Positions 1 to 9,860 of a stretch of DNA of 64,000 nucleotides are shown here, in pieces; position 1 is the stretch's first letter, and every line of letters starts with the position of its first letter. The notes beneath the pieces were generated by a model that worked only from the letters and a program-made list of their open reading frames with translations, made no database searches and was not told where the DNA came from. Made by a program: the position numbers and the translations under genes. The DNA comes from Symbiodinium microadriaticum. Its lineage: Eukaryota; Sar; Dinophyceae; Suessiales; Symbiodiniaceae. The stretch spans positions 61,461 to 125,460 of the forward strand of contig LSRX01000254.1 of NCBI GenBank assembly GCA_001939145.1, read 5' to 3'.

Positions 1-488
1 TAACTATCACAAGGAACCCCACAATAGCATTGGTAATTTGGCCCCCCCTAAACCCTAAAACCTTACAAGAGTTGCATTAGTTCATTAGTTGTATAAGTGC
101 TTTGCATGGCTTAGGGCTTAGGGTTCATGGTCAAGGCTTCGCATGTTTTCCTCGGGGCGTCCTAGAAACATACCAAGAAACCCAGCCCAAAAGCAAACTA
201 ATGCAAGCCCCAAAGAGAGCTTGTAGGCACAAGTTAGCAAGAACCAGAAACTATAAACTTTATGCAGCCCCTGTGGAAGCTCCATCAACAAGAAAGTATA
301 AACAACGATAGGGACACTGCAAAGGGAGAGCAGCTCGATAAGAAAAGCTAATTACAACAAAGACCATCCCATATGGTTCTTACAGAAGCCCCCCCCCCGA
401 AAAGAAAATTAGGAATTAAGCTATGCCTTCAAAGACCTTGCAGAAACCCTGTTAACAAGAGGCCATACAACCCCGTCAAGACCTACCC
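1..488. other. Window edge, mostly unassigned
   Basis: A short CCCTAAA block (about 44-60) and a short TTTAGGG-like block (about 108-128) are visible. The remainder is purine-rich unique sequence with no convincing exon. Short frames here start at non-ATG codons or run into repeat DNA, so I call no gene. Confidence 0.5.
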
Positions 489-980
489 CACGCCGGAGCC
501 CTAAACCAAAAACCCTAAAGCCTGAACCCTAAACCCCCAAACCCTGACTCCCTAAACCCCAAACCCTAAACCCTAAAACCCTAACCCTAAATCCCTAAAC
601 CCCTAAACCCTAAACCCTAAATCCCTAAACCCTAAAACCCTAACCCTAAATCCCTAAACTCTCAAACCCTAACCCTAAACCCTAAACCCCTAAACCCTAA
701 ATCCCTAAACCCTAAACCCTAAATCCCTAAACCCTAAAACCCTAACCCTAAATCCCTAAACCCTAAAACCCTAACCCTAAACCCTAAACCCCTAAACCCT
801 GAACCCCTAAACCCTAAACCCCTAAACCCTAAACCCTGACACCCTAAACCCTAAACCCTGAATCCCTAAACCCCAAACCCTAAATCCCTAAACCCTAAAC
901 CCTAAAACCCTAAATCCCTAAACCCCTAAACCCTGAACCCCTAAACCCTAAACCCCTAAACCCTGAACCCCTAAGCCCTA
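489..980. repeat. Telomere-type array, C orientation (CCCTAAA)n
   Basis: About 490 bp of CCCTAAA units with length variants (CCTAAA, CCCCTAAA, CCCTAAAA, CCCTGAA, AAATCCC). It is the longest C-orientation array in the window. It is degenerate and has unique DNA on both sides, so it is interstitial and not a chromosome end. Several units read CCCTAAC, which resembles a branch-point sequence on the + strand. Confidence 0.95.
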
Positions 981-989
981 AAAGGCCAG

Positions 990-1074
990 GACTCCCCAAT
1001 CTTTCGCCAAGCTGTTGCCGCACCCTTTCGGGCAGTCATCAGCTGTGCAGCGAAACTGCCTGATCTACTTGGAG
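990..1074. other. Exon-like island between C and G arrays
   Basis: An 85 bp unique island follows an AG directly after the C array. The + frame starting at 991 is open for 28 codons, about 70% of them ending in G or C, and ends at GAG|GTTCAT, a possible GT donor inside the left arm of an HP-D element. The minus strand also has an open frame, so the strand is unsettled. Exon status is inference from frame, codon ending and AG/GT. Confidence 0.35.
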
Positions 1075-1099
1075 GTTCATGGGTAGTTATAAGTAGGGT
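1066..1099. repeat. HP-D left-arm fragment (duplicate)
   Basis: This matches the first 34 bp of the HP-D element at 1170-1284 (arm CTTGGAGGTTCATGGGTAG). It stops at ATAAGTAGGG, where the TTTAGGG array of 1096-1168 begins. The same arm restarts after the array, as if the array had been inserted with duplication of the arm. Confidence 0.75.
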
Positions 1100-1168
1100 T
1101 TAGGGTTTAGGGTTTTGGGTTTAGGGTTTAGGGTTTAGGGTTTTGGGTTTAGGGTTTAGGGTTTAGGG
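1096..1168. repeat. Telomere-type array, G orientation (TTTAGGG)n
   Basis: About 73 bp of TTTAGGG with TTTTGGG variants, lying exactly between two copies of the HP-D left arm. The junction with the left copy shares TAGGG. Confidence 0.9.
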
Positions 1169-1169
1169 T

Positions 1170-1284
1170 CTACTTGGAGGTTTATGGGTAGTTATGAGTG
1201 GGGCTATAAGTAGGGTAACTATACTTATAACCCGTATTAGGGGACGTATCACCCCGCTTATAACTACCCATGAACCTCCAAGTG
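1170..1284. repeat. HP-D foldback element, copy 2
   Basis: Terminal inverted repeats CTACTTGGAGGTTTATGGG and CCCATGAACCTCCAAGTGG enclose a second inverted pair around GTAACTATACTTATAAC. It resembles a MITE or introner-like element. A related full copy is at 9745-9860. Confidence 0.8.
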
Positions 1285-3033
1285 GGGGCCGTCATGTCAA
1301 AACAGAGTTTCACGATTTAGGGTCTAGGGTTTGTTTTCTAGGGTTTTGCAGGGTTCTTGCAGGATTGCGCCAGGGTTTCAATGTAGAGGGACCTTCAGAT
1401 TCAGAGCGGCGTCATTTGCTGTATGCTGCAACATAACTGCGCTAGTCACTGTACACACAAACTGGTGATAAGAACGCTTCAGACCTCCTTTACATACATT
1501 GACATAGTCTGTTTCGAGCTTGGGGTGGTGGGGTTTTGAGTTTACGATTGCAGGGTTTTGAGTTTCGAGTTTGGGGCTCGGGGTTTGATAAGGTGCCGGA
1601 AGGTTTCGATGGTGCTTATGAACTCAAAGAGTTTCATATCTCTTTGATACCGCTCTATGCGAGTTTACAGTATCGTAGTTGAAGCTGTGGGAGTTAGGTC
1701 TGTCGGTCTTCTGGGGTGGAGGGTCGGATTCTGTGGAAATCCTGAGGCTCACCACAACCCCGACGAGAGAAGGGATCAGAAGCACGAGTGAAATGAGCAT
1801 CCACGCCACCTGCGGAGCTACCCTGAACTTTGCACACAAAGGCCACAAGTCTGAAAAAAAAACAACACTCTTCTTGCAAGGACCACACGCTCTAAAAACA
1901 GCGCGAACTGTCCTGAAGCCTGCTCTCTCAAAGAGAAACTGCCGGGATCCTCTCAGAAGCCCACAGCACCATACCCTGAAAGACTCAAGCCCTACTCAGA
2001 GCCCTGGAGCCTAGACCCTAAACTCTTACACCCGGACAAGCCCTAAGCCCCAAGGCCTACCCCAAAGCCGACCGCTCGAAGGCCTTGGGACCTATGTGCC
2101 CTTAAGAATTAAGGCTTGGAGTTTAAAGCCCCAAAGCCGAAACGCACCACCCCAAACCTTGAAACCCCGAGAGTAGCAGAGCTCTCGTGCTCTTTTCGGC
2201 TGCGCGAATTTACGTAAAGGTCTTGGGGTTTGCCTTATATGCTTCCCGTATGGGATGCCTAAAGACCCTGAACCCTTGTGGGACCTGTGGAAAAAGCACG
2301 GAAAGGCCGTCCAAGGAGCGTCATTCTGACGTGCTCCTTCAGGCCCAGCCTGCTTAGGGCTACAGTTCTCTTTTGGCCTCGGCAGGATTAGAAACCCTAA
2401 ACCCTAAACCGTGGTTTGCAAGAATTCAGGGTTTAGGGCGAATCTTCGGGCCTTTCAACGAAGTTTGGGGCGTTGGGTTCGGGATTTCGAGCTAGGCCCT
2501 TCGAGCCTTCCGGCTTTAGGCCTTCGTAGCCTGGGTTTGTTGGGGCCCACAGGGCTTTTTCAAAGTGCCCCGCGGGGTTTTTAAGGCTTCGGACATGTTG
2601 TAACTTCGAGGCAGCGTTAAATTCACAACAACTCCACGATGGGTGGCAAGGTCTCGGACAGGAAGTTTGCGGTGTAGGGCTTAGGGTTTAGGGCTGACTT
2701 TCGAGGTTGAGGTTGAGCGGCGCTGTCTTTTGGAAGGGCATCGGTCTTCGAAGCTTGCGCTCAGGGTTTGCTTTAGGGGCCGTAACACTTCGAATATGGT
2801 TTTGAGGGTATGTTGTAGTATGTGTATATACATACATATACATCTATCTATCTATATGTATATATGTAAATCGAAAGGAACACTAGGGAATAGTAATTGT
2901 ATCGGAACTAATTCGGCTTCTAGAGTTTCCTTCGGGGTCCCGAAGCGCTGTCGTTGAAACCTTGGCTACAAAGCAGCGGTGTTGTCTCCATGCGCAGTTC
3001 AGACATTGGCAGCTACACCCGGGAAGCCCTGGA
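1285..3033. other. Non-coding stretch with scattered telomere-type motifs
   Basis: Isolated TTTAGGG blocks occur near 1316-1345, 2428-2440 and 2670-2700, CCCTAAA-like blocks near 2000-2060 and 2390-2410, and a TA/TCTA-rich patch at about 2818-2870. Short frames on both strands overlap each other around 1624-2014 and lack family features. I see no gene. Confidence 0.5.
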
Positions 3034-3137
3034 ACCTTTAAGGTTTCGGGTTTAGGGGTTTAGGGGTTTAGGGGTTTAGGGGTTAGGGTTTAGGGTTTAG
3101 GGTTTAGGGGTTGCGGGTTAGGGTTTAGGGTTTCAAA
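3034..3137. repeat. Telomere-type array, G orientation
   Basis: TTTAGGGG/TTTAGGG units for about 100 bp, ending where a unique island (3138-3300) starts. A C-orientation array follows at 3310. Confidence 0.92.
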
Positions 3138-3309
3138 AATAAACAAGCTAGCTGTCTGGCGGCCAGTGCTATTTCGCCCTGCTTTGAACCTTGTAAGGGT
3201 CCTGAATCCCGGTTCAGGAAGCCTCGTAATGAACCCGAAACAGCAGCTCAAAAGCACCATAAAACTCCCGCCAACAACTAAGAGAAGACCTCCATCACCA
3301 TAGAAGTAC

Positions 3310-3420
3310 ATAGACTTACCCTAAACCCTATTATACTATAAACTTTATGATACCCTAAACCCTACGATACCCTAAACCCTATGATCCCCTAAACCCTAAA
3401 CCCTATATTATACCCTAAAC
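3310..3420. repeat. Telomere-type array, C orientation
   Basis: CCCTAAA units mixed with TATGATAC/TATTATAC spacers. The last unit ends at 3420. On the minus strand this edge reads CAG|GTTTAGGG, a possible 5' splice site for the island 3421-3510. Confidence 0.9.
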
Positions 3421-3510
3421 CTGTAAGCCCGAAGAGGTGGGTCCGGCCTTAGGGCCTCGCGGGCCACTGGCCTGAGACTTGCCCTGGGCGCCAGGGAGGA
3501 GCAGGTCGCA
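3421..3510 (-). other. Candidate exon, 30 codons, ends at a telomere-array GT
   Basis: Read on the minus strand, an AAG precedes 3510 and the frame from 3510 to 3421 is exactly 90 nt with no stop. It begins CDLLLPGAQGKSQASG and ends SSGLQ. About two thirds of codons end in G/C, and the next bases are GTTTAGGG, a GT donor supplied by the telomere-type array. A shorter open + frame (3437-3504) also exists, so strand is a judgement. No family is recognised; a low-complexity or collagen-like Gly/Pro/Ser segment is possible. Confidence 0.4.
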
Positions 3511-3539
3511 CTTGGGTGGGGTGTGGATTTAAGGGGCTT

Positions 3540-3670
3540 TAGAGGTTTTGGAGATTTAGGGTTTCGGGGTTTGGGGGTTTCGGGTTTAGGGGTTTAGGGT
3601 TTTGGGGTTTTGGGGTTTAGGGTTTTGGGGTTTAGGGTTTAGGTGGGTTTAGGGGTTTAGGGTTTGTCTG
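3540..3670. repeat. Telomere-type array, G orientation
   Basis: TTTAGGG, TTTTGGGG and TTTCGGG variants for about 130 bp. It lies to the right of the 3421-3510 island, giving a C array-island-G array arrangement. Confidence 0.9.
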
Positions 3671-3947
3671 GGTTAGAATGAATCTAAGTATGGTGACTAT
3701 TGATGGGATTGATAAGTGCAGCTATCCGCATTTTCGGGTTTAGGTTTCAGGGTCTCAGGGTCTCGGTAGAGGGTGGGGTTCGGACATTTTTGGGGTTCGA
3801 GCTGTGGCTTCGTGGGACTCAGTTTAAGGTGTGAGGCTTGGAGTTTCTCCCTTCCCGGTTCAGGACTTCCGTTCCGGTGATGGATCGGTGCAGGGCATGG
3901 CGGCCAAGGCCACCTAGCATGAGGCCCGAATCCTGATACCCCAAGCT

Positions 3948-4071
3948 GCTAAACCCTAAACCCTAAGCCCCTAATCCCTAAACCCTGAACCCTAAACCCT
4001 AAACCCTAAACCCCAAACCCCCTAAACCCTAAACCCTACAAGCCCTACAAATCCTAAACCTTAAATTAAGT
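3948..4071. repeat. Telomere-type array, C orientation
   Basis: CCCTAAA/CCCTGAA/CCCCAAA units. It is followed by a GC-rich island (4075-4173) and then by a G-orientation array at 4174. Confidence 0.92.
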
Positions 4072-4173
4072 CAGAAGGTCCCAAACTTACCCCTAAGGGG
4101 TCCGGGTCTCTCCTTGGGAGGCTCCGGAAGCTCCGGAGGAGAGCCCTTGGGGTCCTTTTTTGGGGGAAGCTCG

Positions 4174-4270
4174 GAAGGATTTATAGGGTTTAGGGTTTCG
4201 GTGTTTCGGTGTTTCGGGGTTTCGGGGTTTAGGGGTTTAGGGGTTTAGGGGTTTAGGGTTTAGGGCTTGG
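4174..4270. repeat. Telomere-type array, G orientation
   Basis: TTTAGGG with TTTCGGTG and TTTCGGGG variants. It forms an inverted pair with 3948-4071 across the island 4075-4173. Confidence 0.9.
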
Positions 4271-4320
4271 GGTAGTCCAAGTTCTGAGGGTGCCAGCGGT
4301 ATGGGCCTTCGGGTTTAGGG

Positions 4321-4689
4321 GTGTCAGCGGAGGACCCCTCAAACTTCAAAGCCTCAAAAAGCCCTGCAGCTGTAGAACCCCAAGCCCCAAACCGAAGCCC
4401 CAGACCTAAACTCCCAACTCCGGAGACACCTCGAAGGCTTCGGGGCGATGACGGCGACCACAGGTTTCAGGACCAAAGCCAGCCAGGACTTCTACTTCTG
4501 CTCCGAAGTCTTCGTTCAACCCTTTCGGGGTTTGGGCTCAGGGCCCTAAACCCCAAACCCTAGACCCTAAACCATTTAGGGTTTAGGGTTCTAGGATGCT
4601 CTAGCTTAAGCCACGACTCGGAAGCCTCAAACCACGAGCCAAGGGAGCCGCGAAGGCCAAGGATCCCTTCAAACAGAGCCTCCAAACTT
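4321..4689. other. GC-rich island with inverted telomere-type doublet
   Basis: The island about 4405-4525 is open on the + strand (PETPRRLRGDDGDHR within it) and has CAG|GTTTCAG near 4462 as a possible donor. At 4536-4595 a CCCTAAA block abuts a TTTAGGG block directly, making a short perfect-type hairpin. No protein family is recognised. Confidence 0.3.
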
Positions 4690-4800
4690 TCTAGGGTGTA
4701 GGGTTTAGGCTTTGGGGTTTCGGGCTTAGGGCGTTTAGGGTTTCGGGTTTGGGGCTTCGGGTTTCGGGTTTGGGGTTTGGGGTTTTAGGGCTTAGGGTTG
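4690..4800. repeat. Telomere-type array, G orientation
   Basis: TTTAGGG, TTTCGGG and TTTGGGG units, about 110 bp. It is followed by an island (4808-4880) and a C array at 4905. Confidence 0.88.
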
Positions 4801-4904
4801 AGGGCCTCGGCTCAGCTCCAGATCGATAGAAGCCTCAGAGTCCCTGAAGAGAGCCGCATCCAGCGACACCCTTTCCCTCCTAACCCCCGAAATCCTTTCC
4901 CCCC

Positions 4905-5000
4905 TAAACTTCTAAACCCTGAACCCTAAACCCTACACCCTAAACCCTACACCCCTAAAACCTAACACCCCAAGTCCCCTCAACCCCCAAAGCCCTAAAT
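4905..5000. repeat. Telomere-type array, C orientation
   Basis: CCCTAAAC, CCCTACAC and CCCTGAAC units. The following island, about 5000-5050, is GC-rich and open on +. Confidence 0.88.
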
Positions 5001-5052
5001 GTCAAAGCGCTCGAGCTCCGAGGCCAAGCCCAGTCTGAAGGATGCCTCGGAT

Positions 5053-5155
5053 TCAGGGTTTAGGGTTCATGGTTTTATGGTTTTGGGGTTTAGGGTTTTA
5101 GGGCTTTTAGGGTTTAGGGTTTGGGGTTTAGGGCCTAGGGTTTTAGGGCTGAAGG
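5053..5155. repeat. Telomere-type array, G orientation
   Basis: TTTAGGG with TTTATGG and TTTTAGGG variants. It pairs with 4905-5000 around the 50 bp island, and the island/array edge again reads GG|GTTTAGGG. Confidence 0.88.
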
Positions 5156-5868
5156 ATGATTCAGGCCTTAGGGTGCATCAGTCCAGGGCTGAAGGACGAG
5201 TAAAACAAGGACGAGTAAAACAAGCCGAGGTTTCGGGATCCGTTTGTGTGGGTTTTTCGGCTTAGGACTTGAGGTTTGGAGTGCCTGAGACTTTTTGGAT
5301 TCACGACTGGTCGAAAATTGATGGGCTTCCTGCTGCAACTTGTAAATAGGCTTCACGTTTAGAGGTTTTACGGTCTTCCCATTGCGAACTAGAAGTGGCT
5401 TCTCCTGCGGGGAGAGCGGATATTTGTCACAACTTTAATGTCTATAATAATATAGAATAATATAGAATATTATAAAATATATAATCTTCCCTCGGGATAG
5501 TTCCACTTTGGTGGCCGATTTGGGGGTTACGGTTCGGGATCAATCGACGACAGGCCTAAACCTTTTCTGCGCGACACCCGCAAAGCTTCAGAAACCCTAC
5601 TGGCGCCTTTTGCATCCCCTGCACCCTCTCTTAACCCCCGGAGAGCTTTAAACCTCCCTGGGTTTTGGAATCTTCTGCCTGCATGTCGACCCTTGATTAA
5701 GGTCCCGCCCCTTTAAAACAAGGACTCAACAAGGGATCCGAGCATGAAGGCAGTTCAGGAGCAAAACAAACTGTCCTTTAGTTCCTTTAGGGGTTTATAC
5801 ATGAGACGGCTTGTAACTTACCAAGGCGCTTACCATATAACTCTTTGTGGGAGCTCCTACGAAGAGCA
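5156..5868. other. Unassigned stretch
   Basis: It contains a short direct duplication near 5198-5225 (GGACGAGTAAAACAA twice) and an AT-rich patch at 5438-5482 with repeated TATAGAATA. No exon or gene is convincing. Confidence 0.4.
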
Positions 5869-6016
5869 GTACTTGGAGGGCCGGGGGACTTGGTAATTGG
5901 GTAATAAGTAGACTTATACGTGTCCTAACAGGGATCCTAATTAATTGGGGTGATGATACTTACTGTATGACTCTGTAAACACAACTAGTTACTAAGTAAC
6001 CCGACCCTCCAAGTAC
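5869..6016. repeat. HP-D variant foldback element
   Basis: Ends GTACTTGGAGGGCCGGG and CCGACCCTCCAAGTAC form a terminal inverted repeat. The interior has GGTAATTGGGTAATAAGTAG against CTAGTTACTAAGTAACC, a second, weaker inverted pair. Size is 148 bp. It sits directly before the C array at 6019. Confidence 0.65.
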
Positions 6017-6018
6017 CC

Positions 6019-6080
6019 CCTAAACCCTAAAACCGAAACCCCGAAGCCCTCAACCCTAAAACCCTAAACCCCCCAAGCCC
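6019..6080. repeat. Telomere-type array, C orientation
   Basis: CCCTAAA and CCCCGAA variants, about 60 bp, to the left of the 6108-6166 island. Confidence 0.8.
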
Positions 6081-6107
6081 CCAAAACCCCCACGCTGCCA
6101 ACGGAAC

Positions 6108-6166
6108 CTCGGGGATTTCGACCCAGGACTTGCCCTGGCGCTTCTCCTCGGCGAAGCTTGGGCTGT
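6108..6166 (-). other. Candidate exon, 59 nt
   Basis: On the minus strand ATAG precedes 6166 and GAG|GTTCCG follows 6108. The frame reads SPSFAEEKRQGKSWVEIPE (19 codons, phase 2 start), with nearly every codon ending in G or C, the pattern of real dinoflagellate exons. A + alternative (6127-6175, DLPWRFSSAKLGLSMG) is also open, but its codon endings fit less well. No family is recognised. Confidence 0.45.
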
Positions 6167-6184
6167 CTATGGGAGGTTTTCTTC

Positions 6185-6255
6185 AGGGTTTATAGGGTTT
6201 AGGGCTTATAGGGTTTAGGGTTTATAGGGTTTAGGGTTTAGGGTTTATAGGGTTG
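6185..6255. repeat. Telomere-type array, G orientation, with TATAGGG units
   Basis: TTTAGGG alternating with TTTATAGGG, about 70 bp. It completes the C array-island-G array arrangement around 6108-6166. Confidence 0.9.
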
Positions 6256-6814
6256 TTACAGTTGAATTTGTGGTAATCTCGCCTTGGAATGTGAGATTTT
6301 GCAGAGGATTTGGGGTTAAGATTCGCGGTTTGGGCAGCATCCTGGGGCTTTGAGTCTTTGCGGGCCTGGACTCACTGGAACCGAGAACCTGAAGCCTAAA
6401 TCCCAAAAGATTCACAGAAAACAGAGCAACAGTAGCAGCAGGCCTTACGTGTGGCTCGAAATACGTATTATCTGGACTCTACAGAATGCTGACGAAAGCC
6501 GTACCTCCGTCATCCCTGAACCGAACCCTCGAGTTAAAGCCATTCATCTATAGACCCTATACCGTTAAACGGAAGCTAAACCCTTGACCCCGAAACGCCA
6601 AAATCCCACCACCCGAAGGTACTCCTTGTGCCCTGAACCGTAAGCCTTCAAAGCCCTAAGGCGCGATGTTCAACCTCCAAGTGGCCCAGGTCAACCCGTG
6701 GAATTCAATGGAAGCCAACTTCTGTGAGCGAAGAAAGCACCTGAGATGGTGTTGGGGTGCGAGAAGTGAGGCCATGTCGGGGTCAAGAAAGTGAAGGTCG
6801 AGGCCAGGGCTGTT

Positions 6815-6935
6815 TATGGTTTTGGGCTTTAGGGCTTTAGGGTTTTAGGGCTTTAGGGTTTTAGGGCTTTAGGGTTTTAGGGTTTTAGGGTTTAGGGTGC
6901 AGGCTTTTAAGGTTTTGGGTTTTAGGGTTTGGGAC
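6815..6935. repeat. Telomere-type array, G orientation
   Basis: GGGCTTTAGGGTTTTA is repeated four times, followed by ordinary TTTAGGG units. The stretch 6256-6814 to its left holds only weak C-type motifs (about 6550-6660). Confidence 0.88.
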
Positions 6936-7894
6936 TTGAAGTGCCAGGACGTGGGTTATGGGATCAAAGTGCTCCAAGGGTGGGATGAAGGTCGGCGGGG
7001 TGATCCCAAAGCATCCTCAATCCCACCTACCGCAGGCCTCTGATTATGGCTCTGCACCCTGAAGCCTCAACCCCTAAACCCCTGAACTCTGAACCGTGAA
7101 CTCTAAATATGGCCCCCTGGCTCCAGGCGTTGAACCCCCTGCTGCTCTTTGCCGTGGAACTTGGCCCCGCTGAGGTCGGTCGTAATCCTCCACCTCCAAA
7201 CGAGTGCTTTCGGGCCCTAAACCCTAAACCCTTTTGGGGTGCATGTTTAGGGCTTAGGGTTGAGGGATAGGGTTTGGGGTTCTTGCTATTGCTGACGTAC
7301 AAATGGACAGGATACGTGTAAGGCTCATTCAGGTAATGTAGGGGCCTGGATAACTAGAATACAATTTTCATGAAGAGATTTTGTTAATTATTAGTCCGCT
7401 GATGTTCCGTGACGAAGGTTGTCCAACTTGCACTCTGCAGAATGACGGGGGCAACAAAACTCACCCGTTCAATGCAAGGGCTTTAACAAGAACAAGAGCG
7501 CTCTGTGTATGAGCACATAGAAAAGGGGCTGGAAGGGATACTGTTACTAAGTACTCCGACCCCGATAGCAATGTCAAACAGGCATGCAATGCTGCAGTGT
7601 TGCTATTATTATCTTGACATACTTGATCTGAATGCATCCTTGCAGCTTAGAATGGGCCGGTTTGCTTGCAGCTGTAACTAGTTTTGCTCAGCAGAAGCAT
7701 AACCACCTTACAGCTGTGCAACGTACAAGGCCCCGATTCCTCGAAGCGCATCAGAACGGTAATCCCCTAAGTTCCAACAAACGTCCGAAAGACCAAACAT
7801 CCCCAGACTGTACCGCGGTACTCTTTACTCGTAGTGTTCCCATGTAAAAAACCCATTACGACCTCATGTACAAACACGAAAGCATGCCTCCATG
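6936..7894. other. Mixed stretch, possible HP-E fragment
   Basis: Weak C-type repeats occur at 7060-7110 and 7214-7230, G-type at 7245-7285. Around 7336-7375 GTAGGGGCCTGGATAACTAG resembles one end of HP-E. No gene is convincing. Confidence 0.35.
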
Positions 7895-8065
7895 TGTCCA
7901 TGTATGTATATATATATATATATATGTACACGTGTATCTATCTATATCTATCTATCTGTCGATCTGTCTATCTATTTATCTTTCTATATCTATATCTGTG
8001 TCTACATCTGTATCTATGTATACATACATATATATATATACATATATATATATAATATAATCATA
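7895..8065. repeat. TA / TCTA / TGTATC microsatellite tract
   Basis: About 170 bp of (TA)n, (CTAT)n and TACATA repeats. The Tyr/Ile-rich frames in this stretch are products of the repeat, not genes. Confidence 0.95.
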
Positions 8066-8140
8066 TTAGATATATAACATATGTGCAGTAATATAACATA
8101 TGTGCAGAGATGTCCGTAGGCAGTGCGTACGTAATTTGGG

Positions 8141-8293
8141 TTGACGCCGTTGACGCTGAGGAGTTGAAAAGCCGTTGACGCCGCTGACGCCGTTGATGGT
8201 TGGATTGGCTGACGCCGTTGACGCTGTGACACTGTCGCTGTGCCGTTGACGCATCTGGTGCCACTGTGACGCCGCTGACGCCGCTGACACCGT
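8141..8293. repeat. GACGCCGTT/GACGCCGCT minisatellite
   Basis: A 9 bp unit (GACGCCGTT, GACGCTGTG, GACGCCGCT) is repeated about a dozen times with interruptions. Because the unit is a multiple of 3, frames stay open on the minus strand and give Ser/Ala/Thr/Gln repeats with no other coding evidence. Confidence 0.9.
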
Positions 8294-9176
8294 TATATAA
8301 CGTCTTCACACGCTTCTCGTCGTCAATTCGTCCGTTACGTCTTGACGTCTAATTAGACATAGTCGTGCCAGGACTTATACACGCGATGCGCCTCAGAAGT
8401 TGTGTACGTCCGCACGCGCTTCGTGTCTTGGCGTGCTCTGTGTTTTCACGCACGTCGCATCTTCGTGCAGATACTGTGCTGTCTTCACGGATTACAGCCT
8501 AAGTCCATGAGAACCATGGAAGAGGCAAACACTCGGGCTTCGGATATAATCGATGTACTTAAGTATTTGCTAATTTCTATAGAGGCTGTGCATAAGCCTG
8601 AATGCTAATTCATGGTTCCTTAATAGATTACTAATAAAGTCTGTTGCGGGTGCAAAAGAACAGGCATATTGAGGAAAAACACGGCGAACTCGGCGAGCAA
8701 ACGTGTTATCTTGAAAGAAGTCTGGCCCGGTCTTCGCGAGTGCTGCTACCCCTCGGCCTGATTTCGGTTGCTCCCAGAAGTTATGAATCGATGCCCTCGC
8801 TTTCAAAAACTCTCAAAGCGATAGTTGAGCTTTGCGACATTTACATGCAAACATACGGGACTATTGCTTCTGAGGGAATGCAACGGAAGATTTTGATGCC
8901 ACTCTTTTTTCTTCAACAACCGGCACAATCTGAACTGTCGCGTCAGTCATCGTCCTCAGCTTCTTATGTATGCAGCATGTAAACCCTGAATCTCTAAATC
9001 CTGGACCCAAGGTGCTCAAGGCTTCGGCATGCTCTCTAATGACTTCAGTAAAACTCAGCACGGACGTACAGTGGGACATGGAAGGCCGTGTGTTGCATCT
9101 AGGTAGCATGTAGTGACGACTAATAAGTATGCACTGCCATGGCACCATTACACGCAAACACGCTCAGAGGATCCAT
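8294..9176. other. Unique stretch, no gene called
   Basis: ACGTC-rich sequence at 8300-8480, then mixed-composition unique DNA without telomere-type repeats until 9177. A 112-codon + frame (8644-8982) starts at TTG, overlaps an equally long minus frame and has no recognisable motif. Confidence 0.35.
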
Positions 9177-9345
9177 AAGCCCTAAACCCGAAACCCTAAA
9201 CCCGAAACCCTATATGAATCCTAAACCCTAAACCCTTAACCCTACATCCTAAACCCTAACCCCTAAATCCTAAATCCTAAACCCTAAACCCTCAACCCTA
9301 AATCCTAAACCCTCAACCCTAAACCCTTAACCCCAAACCTTATAA
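9177..9345. repeat. Telomere-type array, C orientation
   Basis: CCCTAAA, CCCGAAA and CCTAAAT units for about 170 bp. Confidence 0.93.
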
Positions 9346-9353
9346 GGATCCAG

Positions 9354-9400
9354 AAAGGCCCGGCCGTGAAGTGGCGAAAATGGCGACAGTGTCGCTCCAG
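9354..9400. other. Exon-like island, 47 bp
   Basis: Preceded by GGATCCAG and followed by CAG|GTTCCC. The + frame KGPAVKWRKWRQCRS is open for 15 codons, ten of them ending in G/C. It lies between a C array and a G array. The minus strand is also open. Confidence 0.3.
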
Positions 9401-9429
9401 GTTCCCGAGGCCTCGAGCTTCCGAAAAAC

Positions 9430-9600
9430 CTGGGCTGAAGGGTTTGGGGTTTAGGGTTTATAGGGTTCAGAGTTTAGGGGTTTAGGGTTTGGGGGTTTAG
9501 GGGTTAAGGGTTAGGGTTTAGGGTTTAGGGGTTTGGGGCTTTAGGGGTTAGGGCTTTAGGGGTTTAGGGGCTTAGAGGTTTAGGGTTTCGGGTTTAGGGA
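9430..9600. repeat. Telomere-type array, G orientation
   Basis: TTTAGGG, TTTGGGG and TTTAGGGG units for about 170 bp. It mirrors the array 9177-9345 in length and lies on the other side of the 85 bp island. Confidence 0.93.
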
Positions 9601-9744
9601 TGAGGTCTATCGCAAAATGCTCGCATGCTGTAGGTTCTATGCCTTGGCAATTCGGGGTTGTGGGGCTTTGTAGGCCTGGAGCCTTCATATTTGTGGAGTG
9701 CGCTCCAGACCTGGGCTAGTTGAAGGCAGGGCCATGCCATGCTT

Positions 9745-9860
9745 CACTTGGAGGTTCATGGGTAGTTACAAGCAAGGTTATAAGTAGGGTAACTATACTT
9801 ATAACCCACATTAAGGGGACTTATGAGCCCACCCATAGCTATCCATGAACCTCCAAGTAG
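9745..9860. repeat. HP-D foldback element, copy 3
   Basis: Ends CACTTGGAGGTTCATGGG and CCATGAACCTCCAAGTAGG. The core AGTAGGGTAACTATACTTAT is shared with the copy at 1170-1284. This copy is not interrupted by a telomere-type array, so it serves as the empty-site comparison. Confidence 0.85.

Noticed and set aside
489..980. A true telomere or chromosome end
   Set aside because: The array is degenerate, short and followed by unique DNA, and dozens of similar arrays in both orientations occur through the window.
7834..8077. Several Tyr/Ile-rich frames
   Set aside because: All three phases are open because the DNA is a TA/TCTA microsatellite.
8014..8309. Three overlapping Ser/Ala/Gln-rich minus frames
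   Set aside because: They come from a 9 bp minisatellite whose unit length is a multiple of three.
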